Shown: piece after piece, positions 53,600 through 64,000 of the stretch
Layout: the number at the start of each line of letters is the position of its first letter
Position numbering within the stretch: the first letter of the stretch is position 1
NCBI GenBank assembly: GCA_024195265.1
Contig: JAJLRJ010000011.1
Location: 3,378,866 to 3,442,865, forward strand
Source of the DNA: Dendrophyllia cribrosa
Taxonomy: Eukaryota; Cnidaria; Anthozoa; Scleractinia; Dendrophylliidae
Direction: 5' to 3'
Length of the DNA stretch: 64,000 nt
Position numbers and translations under genes: made by a program
Notes under the pieces: generated by a model
What the model was told of the DNA's origin: nothing
What the model saw: only the letters and a program-made list of their open reading frames with translations
Databases searched by the model: none

Positions 53600-54404
53600 G
53601 GCGATATACTGGTCATGGGAAAAAGGTGACGACTTTGACACCTCCATCAATAATACCGGTGATTCCGCAAATGCGACTCAGTGGGTGAATACTAGGGGAA
53701 ATCCCGTATGGGTCAGCGGTGAGAGGGCAGGAAATGACCGGCTTGAAAATGGCTCGACTAGTAGAAAAGGGAGAGGTTATTGGACAGATTGATGAATTAA
53801 TGTTCCGGGATCCGGACCATTTTGTCGCAGAGGAACTCCATAGAAATGCAGCTAATTGAATAGAAATAGCGAAGTTCGCACCTTCATTGAACCAGGGGGA
53901 GGTCCTGTCTTGGAGAGAGCATAATGTGTCCATAGTCCCATACTTCAGACACTTTAGGGGGACGTTCAACGGGGAACGTCACAATTCCGGCCGGCCACAG
54001 AATATTCACTGAAGAATAACGTATCGTGTAAACAATTTGGAGAATCTATCCGGAAAACGCTTTCACGTCGCCTGCAAACCGGTGCGATCTTGGTCGTGGG
54101 TAAGGTTGGTCACGTAAAACCACCTAATGTAGTACTACCCGTAACGGTTGAGCCCACGAAGCCGAGAGTGTGTCACGATGCGCGGTACTTAAACTTGTGG
54201 ATGCTGAAGAAGCCTTTCTCGTCAGACACGGTGACGGATTTGCCTCGGTATGTCTTCAAGGACTATTACCAGTCTGTTCTCGCTGACAAGTCAGGTTACG
54301 ACCACCTCTGGCGAAGGTTTGGAACTCAACTGGGGCTTCGGCAAGGCTGGCCTCGAATGCGGGTGCACAGCCTACCAGTACATGGCAAGACATTAATCAG
54401 TTGA
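53600..54404 (+). pseudogene. degenerate reverse-transcriptase fragment
   Basis: The frame 54090-54404 contains PTKPRVCHDARYLNLWM, LPRYVFKDYY and DKSGYDHL, the N-terminal fingers part of an RT as in gypsy- or DIRS-type elements. The stretch before it (from about 53600) gives RT- or Gag-like pieces in shifting frames. The palm with its YLDD-type motif is missing. A dead fragment unrelated in sequence to the two intact RTs above. Confidence 0.6.
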
Positions 54405-54888
54405 AACGGTTTGTGTGTGCGTTCGGACAGCCCAGGGAAGAGGCCTCATGAGAAGAAACGTCTGTGAGTCAAGGTGGACAGTCTCTCCCACCAGGGCTAT
54501 CGGGTTAAGGTTTGGGTTTAGTTTTGGGGAGTTACGACTAGCTTGCAGGGTAGATATCTTGGGCAACCTATCCATTGGCTCCTTAGTTAGTTATTAGTAT
54601 TGGGGAGGAGCCCATCGTTAGTATGGTAAACAGAAGGACACTGAATGACACAAAGGGACGGGAGCCAAATTTATCCCCAATCTTATTGCGGTTCGACAAT
54701 GGATGCAGTGTTGGATAGTGATACACGTCTGTATGAAGCTGGAAACCGCCTGATTCACACTTGACAAGCCGCTGACGTGGCGATGAGCAACGCTTTTTTT
54801 GTTTTCTTTTAAAAGCCATGGCACCTGTCATATTTCACCAACCAGATTGCTGCGTTCGTCGGCGAACGCGAGGAATTCAAAAATCAAT

Positions 54889-55008
54889 AGCCCGCGTGCA
54901 GGCTCACTTTTATTTCCTCGCCCCATTCTTCTCGCCGGCTTCGCCGGCTCTGCCGCTAAGACACTCGCGCGATACCCCAAACAAGTGAGCCTGCTCGCAG
55001 GCTATTTT
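54889..55008. repeat. GC-rich miniature inverted-repeat element
   Basis: Ends AATAGCCCGCGTGCAGGCTC and GAGCCTGCTCGCAGGCTATT; related to 43869-43965. Confidence 0.55.
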
Positions 55009-55955
55009 GGAATATTTTCAACACGCTCCTGTTATCGTAACATTCGGCGTCCTACAATGCTTTTTACACAGTGAATTAAACATCGTTTTAACTTTCTTTT
55101 GCAATAAAATTTTGTCGGAAATGTTAAGTTTAAAAATCATTTTGGTCTTGTACAAAACACCTATCTTCGCCATGTAAACAAGAAGGCAAATTTAAGCACG
55201 AATTGGTAAAATGCAGTCTGGTATATGATTTTTAGGCAAAAAAAACAACACTACATTATAGCTGAATCTGTCTTTTATTTATTCTTAGCTTTTCTCGCTT
55301 TTTCCTTGTTGTAAGCAGCAAAAATACAAGAAGTCTTACAGAGCTATCTAACAAAAACCATGGCTTCCTTGACATTACAGCATTTGATATTCGCAAAATG
55401 TTGTTACAGTTTCATTATTTACACACAGTATACTCACATTGCGAAAATATCTGTTGACTTCCAAATGTGGCAAACATAAAATATAAATGTTCCCCGTTCC
55501 CCATTAACATTTCCCGATTCCCCGTTCGCTGTTTTAATGATATTTCATCGTTTGTTCGATATACAGTCACTAGATATGTGAATCGCGACGTTTCGACCGC
55601 AACAGGTTTGCCTCTAGGGTCAGAATTAAGCCTCGTTACGGCCTTCCCCTGCCTTCCCCTCATTACCTATCCTTAGTCTTGACGGCACAATATGCCTTCC
55701 TGCATACTAATTTGGATTTCCCTGTTTAATAGATGAATATTAATAAACGGAATCACTTTTCATGACGTCAACTACCTATTCCTTTTGTGTTATTTTGCCT
55801 TCCCCTGTTTAATAAATGAATATTGATTAACGGATTCCCTTTTCAAAGCAATAGGAACAATAGACTGGCCCCAAACTTGCCCGCTTTATACCAACTCACT
55901 TTAAAACAAAATACAACTGACACAGATATCCTTTACAGATATAGAGCAAAACAAC
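55009..55955. other. host DNA, nothing recognised
   Basis: AT-rich. Contains two related segments ending in AATAAATGAATATTGATTAACGG / AATAGATGAATATTAATAAACGG (near 55730 and 55810), likely repeat debris. Confidence 0.45.
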
Positions 55956-55957
55956 AT

Positions 55958-56031
55958 GCCTTGACCAGGACTCGAACCTGGGTCACTGTGGCCCCAACGT
56001 TGTGTCTTAACCACTAGACCATCAAAGCTGT
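55958..56031 (-). tRNA. tRNA-like sequence, probably pseudogene
   Basis: On the minus strand a 7-bp acceptor stem (GCTTTGA with TCAAGGC), a D-arm (GTCT...AGAC) with A-box-like TGGTCTAGTGGTTA, and a perfect 5-bp T-arm with B-box GGTTCGAGTCC can be drawn. The anticodon stem pairs badly, and the loop would read GGG. Overall closest to tRNA-Glu in its D-arm. A decayed tRNA or tRNA-derived repeat is more likely than a working gene. Confidence 0.45.
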
Positions 56032-56647
56032 GGACATTACAACCGAATAAAACTAATTAGAGGGTTCCGAAACATTCAAGTTTCTATGTCGATTTTCAGT
56101 TTGCCAACCATTTCCCACTTTAAGTTTTGATAACATGACTTTACCGGTAGCTTCAAAGTTCAAACTTTTAATAATGCGAACACTGAACTCTAAATTTGCA
56201 TGGAAAATTAGCACCTCAGAAAAATAAACAATTGAAAGCAGCCCATTACATGTGCGTGCTAAAACAATAAACCCGCACTCTGTTTAAGTTCAAATAAATT
56301 TTATAATAACAAAACGCATAGTTTCGAATTCATCAAATCATGTCAACAAAAGGTGTTTTATTTAGAACAGCTCAAATCCATGTACTACACAAATGATAAG
56401 GAAATCAAGAACAAACTGTTAGAATATTGTCTTACAGTCAAAATACTCAGCTGTATTTGCTTTCGCATCACTGAGCAATATTTCAGTTTTGGAACTAATA
56501 TTTTTTAATAGTTTATCTGACTTCTCTGCAAACATCTTTTTTACACATATCGTGTTTGCAAACAATTTATTTTGTCTTTTCAGGCCCTGCAAACAATTTT
56601 TTTTCAATATTTTTCATCCCCCCCTCCAGAAAAATAATGGTCCGTCC
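56032..56647. other. host DNA, nothing recognised
   Basis: AT-rich, no gene or repeat boundary identified. Confidence 0.45.
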
Positions 56648-58351
56648 CTAAATTGATTATTGGAATCTTCCAACGGTAGCCTCATTCGAAATAACGAATG
56701 CTGATTGGTTTGTTATTGACATTAATGTGGCTCCCTAGGGTTTTTACAAAATGCGTTATCTTCTGACAATGAGTTACCTTTCTGACTCTAGAAATTTCCC
56801 CTTTCGCTTTACGATCAAGGGCTTTAGCAGTAAGAAAATTAACATAATGACAATTATGTTTTCGTTGTTTTTGTCTTTGCCAAGGCTGTTTCCATGGCAA
56901 CATAACTTCTTCAAAATGACTGAATATAAGCAATATTGTCCCTTTCTGTAGTAATTTCTCGAGTTATCTTCGGTAACATTTCTTTCAACTTGGTACTTAG
57001 GTGAGAATCATCAAAAGGAACATTTTAGAAAGAAAAAAACATGGGGTTGACCAGGCAGGTGAGAAGATATTTCCGAATTTCATGTATTGTAGTTTAAAAT
57101 TGAATTTATCCGATAGATGTTTTCAAAAAACAAACATGTTAAAGACGGCTCTTGTCCCTTTAAGTGTGCAAATTTGTAGAAAATTTCACCGAAGGAAACT
57201 CGAGAAAACTCACGGTTAATTTTGGCCTTTGCGTGTATGCTGACGTCATAAAATTTCGAGGTGACCACGCGCGCATGCGCACTGTTAACCAAAGCGCGAG
57301 GAAAGCGTGAGTTGTTTACTATTTCGTCCAGCTAAATGAATTGTACTGAAATGCAGTGAAAAACTACGTCTACGTGGTTATTGTGGAAGATTTCAGAGAC
57401 AAAAAAAAATAGATAATGTTATTCTTACCTATAAGTGAATAATATCTTGGAAATGTTTAACGACGGCGGCCAAAATTCGACCAGTGCGAGTTACGCGAGG
57501 GCATGTGGATGAAGAAGAAGTTGGTGTTAGCTTAGGCCTAGCTACAAATATCACGTAAAATCGCCGAAATATCTTTCCTGAAATTCCTGATATTTTTTCC
57601 TAAATATCTCGCTTTTCCCCCTAAATATCTTGAAAAAATTCTAAAAATCCCAAATATTTTCTTAACATTTTTCTATAAATATCACAATAACGACTTTATA
57701 AAATCAAAAACATCATTTATTATTATCAATATACGCGGCCAAATAAGAAACTGCCTTCGAGAAAACATGCGTGAGTAGCGGGCGATATTGAATTTGACGG
57801 GCTGCAAACACATTTACGGCCCTGTTTCTGTTAAACATTTTTTTCTATTTGTACGATTTGGCCTTGTGTATTGATAATAATGATAATCACATGACTTTTG
57901 TCGGGCATATAGTTGATTTGTGTCCCTCGTATCGCAAAACCCTAAATTTAATCGTTTTCTTTTCTAAATATCTCGGAATTTTCTAAATATGCTAGGAGCT
58001 TCTAATTTTCTAAATAACTAAAAAATATTCCGGATATTTGTACCTAGGCCTATGTTCGCTCAACAACATTTCACCACTGAGTATTTTTTTGACGTAAAGA
58101 AGCTCTGCATTTACAAAACTCCGAAGAAGAATTCTTAAAATGCTAGTGTGCTAGTACTGACAGAGAAATTTTCACCGAAAGTGAAGAAAATTTCCTATGA
58201 AGTCCAATCGACTGAATTCTCTGAAACCAACAGCGACCAACGGTTGCGTATTTCGCCTGTGAACCTTTGACCTATGTCAGTAAATGAACCAGTCAACATT
58301 CGTTATTTCGAAAGAGGCTACTGTTGGAAGATTCCAATAATCAATTTAAAA
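56648..58351. mobile_element. non-autonomous TIR element, interrupted
   Basis: TTGATTATTGGAATCTTCCA at the left is mirrored by TGGAAGATTCCAATAATCAA at the right, with about 60 bp of inverted match in each arm. The 1.7-kb interior is non-coding and contains the second copy of the 6141 repeat (57718-57947). Confidence 0.65.
57718..57947. repeat. dispersed repeat, copy 2 (see 6141-6455)
   Basis: Same start, TTATTATCAATATACGCGGCC, and high similarity up to the GTCGGGCATATAGTT segment; it lacks the terminal palindrome of copy 1. Confidence 0.7.
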
Positions 58352-58503
58352 CCTGAATTATATATGTATTTTGATTTCACTAATGCAATCCGTTCCCGAT
58401 TAATGAAAGTCATTCCCAAATAATAAGCGGAACGCGCTGAATATTTTGACTGTAATTTAACTGGCCAATAATTTTCTCCACACCAATAAACTGGGAACTG
58501 GTA

Positions 58504-58702
58504 AGTAGTATATTGGGAGTCGCTCAAACACCGTTTTGCCTCTGAACCCCTCTGGGAAGGCTTTATCCCCCCTCACGGAGCCTTCCCACGAACCTCCGTA
58601 CGTCGGTCCGTGGGAAGGCTCCGCGAGGGGGGATAAAGCCTTCCAAGAGGGGGTTCAGAGGCAAAACGAGTGTTTGAGCGACTCCCAATATACTACTTGA
58701 GG
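58504..58702. other. hairpin-capable terminal palindrome (E2)
   Basis: Arms of about 95 bases, with the turn near 58595-58605. The outer arm differs from the inner one at several places, for example CACCGTTTTG against CACTCGTTTTG and CTCACGG against CTCGCGG. This is the same architecture as E1 with different sequence. Confidence 0.8.
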
Positions 58703-58973
58703 CTGAAGTGTTTTTTATTTGCTGAAATCGTTTACCGTGTTTAGCAAGAGTGTTTTTTATTTGCTGAAATCGTTTAACAACAAATACCGTTTTCGTAATC
58801 ACCTAACAGACCAATACCGTTTTGTCTAAACCGTTAATTATACCTTCCGGAAGCCTATTTGAGCAATTGGTGCCGCGGGATTGCCAATTGAAGAAATGCT
58901 TACCCGTTGTATATGAACCGGTGACTTGTCTTGGTCATCAGTTTTTGTGAAAAAAAAAACATATATATATATA
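58703..58973 (+). promoter_or_regulatory. E2 subterminal region and PolB promoter
   Basis: Holds a direct repeat of GTGTTTTTTATTTGCTGAAATCG (two copies, about 58709 and 58751; first 20 bases quoted in part), the TTGCCAATTGAAGAAA segment shared with E1, and AAACATATATATATAT immediately before the ATG at 58974. Confidence 0.6.
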
Positions 58974-61900
58974 TGGCGAGATCCATGAACAACGATCGCA
59001 GTGTTTTCGAAAATATCAGTCAGCGCGAGCTTATCGCTTGGCTTGACGCTCAAGAAAGAAAACCCTTTTTGAGGGTCCTTCCCAACGAGGACCTTGCGGG
59101 GTTTGACCCTTTGGATAGGGAGCATATGGGCGCCTTTCCGATTCCTAATCGGATTGTTGAACTTTATGATCGGGGTGAACAGGGTGCACAAGGCAGACAG
59201 GAAAGAATAAGGAGAACAATAAAATGGCGTTTTACTAGCGGCCTTACAAGACCTCTTGTACCCCAAATGATGAACAAAATTAAACAATCTGTTCGCACAA
59301 GGCATAAAGTTGACCTTCGGTTTGCTTTTAATCTGCGAAACATCGAAACCGGCAAACACAACGTTTATTATACAAACAACCACAACAGTCCTTGGTTTTC
59401 TAGATTATCGCAAACGAAACTTTGGCTTCAAGAACAGGAAGAGCTTCGTCTTCAAGGCGCCAGAATACAAAGGCCTAATACGAGATGGGTTTTCGAAAGT
59501 GCTGTTTTTGTTGAACTCAAAGTGATTTTAGATCGACAACCTTTGCAAATCGGTCTTGGTCAGTTGCCGATTGGCTTCGCAACAAAAGAGAAGTCATCTT
59601 TCTTGACACTTTCAATGACGATCTTTGTTTCTTTCGGTGTTTGGCTGTTCATCAAGGCACCCGTATAGACAGGAGTACTCGCAGGGCCAGAGCACTAGCG
59701 CAAAGCTTCTTTGCTGCTCACCCGAGAGTTCATCCTAATGGCAATGTTGTCACTTTGCAACAGTTTCATTTTCTTGAAAGGCACTTTAAACAAGGGCTTG
59801 CCGCTTACCCTGTTACAGATAACGGCGACTTTGTTTTGAGTTACACACCTTCGCGCTATGACAAGGTTGGCACCCCTACGATGACTGTTGGTATCTACGA
59901 CTCACATGCCTTTTTGATCACTGACATAAACAAAGTCACAAACAACTACACTTGTGGCGAATGTTTGGCTAGGTTCACACGAGCCGGTAACCTAGCGCGC
60001 CACGCCAAGACGTGCACTCGTGGTCAAACCAATATTGCCTGCCCTGGAAACCAAATCCTTGCTCCCGAGTCAGCTTTTGAAAAGTTGTTTTATCCAGAAG
60101 CCAGTTTTGGTATCAAAGCAACTTGCTGGCTAGAGTATGAGGCCCTGCAGCGGGGGATCCACATCCACCATCACAGATGCGGCCATGGAGGCGAGCGTAC
60201 CATTGCAGGCCACAAAGTTGATGGCTATCACCCAGAAAGCAAAACCGTGTTTCAGTACCATGGCTGTCACTGGCACGGTTGTCGCGAGTGCTTTCCATCG
60301 CCAGAACAAAGAAACGAAGTGATCTGGACTGACCGTAAAGGCAACAAAATCACAAGGGAGCAAGCCTTCGAAAGAACTCGGATCCGAAGTCACGGTATCC
60401 GCACGATGCTTGGCTTAGTTGAAAGGTGGGAACACCTTAGTTGAAAGGTGGGAACACGAGATGCCCCGGCCATGGTGGGATGATCGAATCCCACCTAAAA
60501 GAAACGAAACGTACCCACACGCTATCGTTTACGACTTCGAAGCTTACCAAGACAAGACCAAGGCAAGTCAGCCGACCCGGGATCTCTCCTACGAAAGTGA
60601 GCATGTGCCTATCTCAGTCTCCATCGCAGACACGTTGGAGTCCGAGCCTGAGTACATTTGCTCTAAAGACCCCGAAGAGCTTATCCGACTGTTTTATCTA
60701 TCTCTGGAGCGCCGCAGCGAAGCAATCCGAGAAGATATAGCCCCAAAATACATGCCGCCAGATATTGAGGGGCTTCCCGAAGTCCAACAAAACCTCATCA
60801 AGCAATGGTGTGAGCAAGTCCCAGTGGTCGGCTTCAACTCAGGTAGATACGATCTGCACCTTATCAGAAAGCACTTTGTTTCTCATCTCGGACAAGAAAA
60901 CGGAGTCTTTGCTGGGGAGAAACAGAGACAAATCATGTTCATCAATACACCCACCTTCAAATTCCTCGACGTCACAAACTATTTGTCCCCAGGTATCAAC
61001 TACGACAAATGGGTAAAGACGTATGGCGCGGCACAGACCAAGTCTTGGCTCCCATACGAATGGTTTGACAGCGCTGACAAACTTGACTACAAGGGCCTTC
61101 CGCCATACTGGTGTTGGTACTAACAACTCCGAAACTGCTTTGTTCTAACCCCAGAGGAGTACAAACAATGCGAGCGTGTTTTCAAAGAGCGCGGAATGAA
61201 GACCCTCGGGGATTGGCTGGAGTATTACAACAACCTCGACGTTACCCCATTCCTCGAAACTCTCGAGAAAATGAAAGCGTTTTACACCGAGCTCGGTATT
61301 GACATTTTCAAAGACGCTGTCTCCTTGCTTGGGGTTTCGATGCAATGCATCCTGTGGGGTACCCTGAGAGGCCGTAACCGATCCCCACTGTACGCCCCAA
61401 GTGCCGAAGCCTGTGCAATGCTGAAAGAGGCTGTGGTCGGAGGCCCCAGCTTGGTGTTCACACGCAAGCACGTGCGAGGCGAAACCCGCATTCGCTCACA
61501 CAAATACGACCTAGCGCGCATCACCATGCGTATTCTCGGGTTCGATGCGAACTCCCTTTACCCTAGCACCATGTTGCAGGAAATTCCCTGTGGTAAAGAG
61601 ACAGTCGTGCACTACGAAGATCCAGCACAAGCACCAAGAACCAAGTTGCGCACGAAGCAGTGGTTTGGCTTTGCACAGGTCGATATCGAAGCCCCCCGGG
61701 ATTTGTGGGAACACTACGAAAAGTTTCCTCCTCTCTTCATACACCGCAGCGTGGGTGAAGAGGGTTTTCCGCAACACATGAAAGATTACCTCGCGAAAAG
61801 CAACAGAACCCACTTTCCAGACCAAAAGAAGCTTCTAGGCTTGCTCCAAGCAAAAAAGATGCTGCTGTACGCGCCAGTGCTGGTGTGGTATTACAACAAC

Positions 61901-62801
61901 GGTCTCAATATAACCGCCGTCTACCGCACGATCGACTACATACCCATAAAAATCTTCGACTGGTTCGTGAAGGAGGTTGCAAATAACCGAAGGAAAGGCG
62001 ACACAGATAAAGAGAAGGCCTTGCTCGCGGAAGTGTACAAGCTTTTGGGCAACGCTGCTTACGGCAAGTTTATCGAAGCTGTTGAGCGACAGAAAGAGTA
62101 GTGTACACCAACGACGAAGACACGGTCGACAAATACCTGCGCTCGGCGTGGTTTGAAGATCTCAAAGAGATCGGGAACTCATACAAGATCGAATTTCGCA
62201 AAAACAAAGGTCACGATAAACCGACCCTTCCAGGTTGGCATCGTTGTGTATCAGCTTGCCAAGTTGCGCATGTTGCAGTTTTACTATGAGTTCTTGGATC
62301 ACTATCTTGACAGAAGAGACTTCGAGCTTATCCAGATGGACACGGACAGTATGTACTTCGCCCTTTCGTACGACACTCTGGAAGAAGCCATACGGCCAGA
62401 ACTGCTGGAGCAGTTTGAAAGGGAGAAAAAGAACTGGCTGTCTTGGGACAAGTGGAGCAGCAGAGAGCCCGGTTTTTTTGTTCAAACTGGAGTCTGAATG
62501 CACAAGAGCCATCGCGTTGTGCAGCAAGTGCTACTTCGTAGAAGACGAGCACAACGGCAAGGCCAAAATGTCCTCCAAAGGCATGTCAAAGGCGCAGAAC
62601 GAGCTTCTATGGGAAAGATATGAGAGGGCTCTGGATGGGGGCAAGGACATAGCCACAAACAGAGGCTTCGGGATGTACCAAGGCTCTATGTATACGTACG
62701 AGCAGAGAAAGCTGGGTCTTAGCGCCTACTATGACAAGCGCTGGGTATTGCTAGACGGCATCCACACAGAGCCTATAGAGTTTCACACTGGCGGCAACTG
62801 A
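58974..62801 (+). pseudogene. DNA polymerase B with endonuclease-like domain, several frame breaks (E2)
   Basis: Frames in order: N-terminal region from 58974; a switch near 59610-59640, after which DLCFFRCLAVH (cysteine segment comparable to that in E1 PolB) follows; a C2H2 finger (CGECLARFTRAGNLARHAKTC lies at about 59952-60017); and a nuclease-like block (HHHRCGHGGERTIAGHKVDGY and HGCHWHGC). A 22-bp tandem duplication then shifts the frame near 60415-60460. Exonuclease motifs are VYDFEAY and VGFNSGRYDLHLI. Another break is near 61123-61196. Polymerase motifs are FDANSLYPS (A), LLGNAAYGKF (B) and MDTDSMYF (C), the last after a further break near 62100, with one more near 62490. The sequence is far from E1 PolB. 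Confidence 0.85.
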
Positions 62802-63769
62802 GTGTCTGTCGGCACAACCATCAACTCCTCACGGACGAAGCTCCGCTTGAGTTCATCGTAAATATAATACACAACCGGCTCGTTTGGTTTGGTAACAACC
62901 TTTTCAATGTTGTAGACCTTCATCGACCAGATCGGATCGGTCGCCCGTCTACCACCACTCTCAAGCTCGCCAGGTTGATACAAATATCTCACACTCACCC
63001 GGGGAGGGAGCTTCTTCTCGTTCTTCCCTACTGGCCTCAAATAGGGGGTAGAGGGCTTGGATGAAACCTCTTTCTCTTTGATTGCTTGCGCGGGCTTCTT
63101 GCCAGTCAATCTTGTCACTTCATTGTTTAAAGCTGATACAACGTCTGGCAGCCTTTCAACCGATTCAGTCGATCTCTGGCCGGAGGGAAGTCGCATTTCA
63201 ACTGCATACTGGTGCCCAAACAACCTTTCTGCTAGGGTTCGGTTGAATCTTTCAACAATCGCTTGGTCTCTGTGGATATCAACTCGCCCACGACGAATGG
63301 CCGTTTTGTTATCCCCCATAGCCTTCGTCACAGCGCCCATAAACTCACGCCCAGGGTCAACCTGCAACAGTTGTGGCCATTTCAAAGGCCTGCATCTGTA
63401 AATCTTCTGAAAAGCCTTTGCAACTTCATCACACTCTTTCGAGGTCAAGGGCTTTGCTGCTTTGTAACGGCTAGCCACATCAACAACCGTCAAACAATAT
63501 TTGTAAAGCTTTCTCCCGTGAGGCAGTTTGTCGTGAGGCAAAAAAAGTAGATCCGCTTGATGCACCGCATTGGGCGTGAAGACATCAAATTTTGGTCGAG
63601 GGATGTGGCGTGGTGCAGGGAGATATATTTGCCAAAGGGCTTGTTCGACGAGCCACTTTTTCGCCACCTCATCAGAGACCTTGGCCGCTGCGGCTAGCTT
63701 TTTGACAGCAGCAAGACCTTTCCAATAGCCTTTCGGGCTGTAATAGATCTTTGAGAGTTTCGCATGCAT
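62783..63769 (-). CDS. retrovirus-type (rve) integrase, intact (E2)
   Basis: 328 residues with no break. Triad: D in VHQADLLFLP, D in VDPGREFMG, E in IVERFNRT. N-terminal helical part and chromodomain/SH3-like C-terminus as in E1, to which most residues are identical. AAATATACA stands just before the ATG. Its end overlaps PolB by 19 bases, tail to tail, as in E1. The only fully open replication or integration gene of E2 in the window. Confidence 0.9.
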   Translation of the reverse strand: MHAKLSKIYYSPKGYWKGLAAVKKLAAAAKVSDEVAKKWLVEQALWQIYLPAPRHIPRPKFDVFTPNAVHQADLLFLPHDKLPHGRKLYKYCLTVVDVASRYKAAKPLTSKECDEVAKAFQKIYRCRPLKWPQLLQVDPGREFMGAVTKAMGDNKTAIRRGRVDIHRDQAIVERFNRTLAERLFGHQYAVEMRLPSGQRSTESVERLPDVVSALNNEVTRLTGKKPAQAIKEKEVSSKPSTPYLRPVGKNEKKLPPRVSVRYLYQPGELESGGRRATDPIWSMKVYNIEKVVTKPNEPVVYYIYDELKRSFVREELMVVPTDTQLPPV

Positions 63770-63783
63770 TGTATATTTAGGTT

Positions 63784-64000
63784 TTAAAGAAAGCGAAAAG
63801 CCGCATACCCAAGGGCGAGGGCGCCAGTGCCGATAAACAAGAGCTCGCCTTGCTTCTGCTGTGGACCGGGTTTATAGAAGTCAGAGAACTCGGGCTCTTT
63901 GGGAAGTGTTATTTTCTGTCTCTCCGGATGGGTTTGATTGTAAAGCACCTGAGCTTGGTCGGTGCTAGAGAAGTTTTGTTTCGCTTGATCTTTGATCCGA
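63784..64000 (-). CDS. conserved membrane protein, partial (E2)
   Basis: The C-terminal ~72 codons are visible, homologous to the E1 protein at 26732-27169: shared TDQAQVLYNQ-like helix, EFSDFYKPGPQQ segment and hydrophobic end AFRFL. The start is beyond the window. It sits 14 bases upstream of the integrase start, with no room for the small helical gene found at this place in E1. Confidence 0.7.
   Translation of the reverse strand, partial: RIKDQAKQNFSSTDQAQVLYNQTHPERQKITLPKEPEFSDFYKPGPQQKQGELLFIGTGALALGYAAFRFL

Larger units (their letters stand above)
58504..64000. mobile_element. second Polinton-like endogenous virus E2, truncated by window end
   Basis: Begins AGTAGTATATTGGGAG, sharing AGTAGTAT with E1. 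An imperfect terminal palindrome, PolB, integrase (convergent) and the membrane-protein homologue follow. The order matches the right end of E1 in inverted orientation. The TIR inner part shares the TTGCCAATTGxAGAAA and TTGTATAT elements with E1. The other end lies beyond 64000. Confidence 0.85.

Noticed and set aside
55958..56031. working tRNA gene
   Set aside because: The acceptor and T arms pair, but the anticodon stem has several mismatches.

Overview
The window looks like repeat-rich nuclear DNA of an animal, most likely a cnidarian (anthozoan). This is inferred from the AT-rich background, the crowd of inverted-repeat DNA elements, two tyrosine-recombinase retroelements and two Polinton-like (Maverick-like) endogenous viruses. 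I recognise no ordinary host gene. All family names rest on motifs read by eye; no search was run.

Layout. 1-7233: host DNA with a PIF/Harbinger-like MITE (698-1086), long-TIR elements (2053-4307, 4611-6637) and the end of a mobile-element ORF with a 2A-like motif. 7234-32602: a complete Polinton-like element (E1) with long terminal inverted repeats, a GATGT target duplication and about 18 genes. A Mutator-like non-autonomous element (8260-9835, 9-bp target duplication) splits its YqaJ nuclease gene. A 5.0-kb Ngaro-like retroelement (14007-19019) with split direct repeats splits a candidate virion gene. 32603-36288: host DNA. 36289-39930: a second tyrosine-recombinase retroelement (Gag, RT/RNase H, recombinase). 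39937-42292: an inverted-repeat element bounded by (TA)n. 45076-52366: a 7.3-kb foldback-like element whose ends are 16-bp satellite arrays, with a 10-bp target duplication. 53600-54400: reverse-transcriptase debris. 56648-58351: another TIR element. 58504 to the window end: one end of a second Polinton-like element (E2) in the opposite orientation, with a frameshifted PolB, an intact integrase and a partial membrane-protein gene.

How the viral genes fit together. E1 carries a protein-primed-type DNA polymerase B, a retrovirus-type integrase, an A32/FtsK-type packaging ATPase, a candidate double-jelly-roll capsid protein, candidate minor virion proteins, a YqaJ exonuclease, a VLTF3-like zinc-ribbon late transcription factor and several small membrane or coiled-coil proteins. 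Nearly every viral start codon lies within about 3-16 bases of a TATATAC-type motif, often fused to an AATAAA hexamer ending the previous gene. That looks like a compact virus-specific transcription code. The termini of both elements are imperfect palindromes able to form hairpins. E1 and E2 share closely similar integrases but have clearly different PolB proteins, which suggests polymerase exchange between related elements.

Both viral copies are decayed. E1 has two insertions, a nonsense codon in the integrase, and frame breaks in PolB, the coiled-coil protein and probably the ATPase. E2 PolB has several frame breaks.
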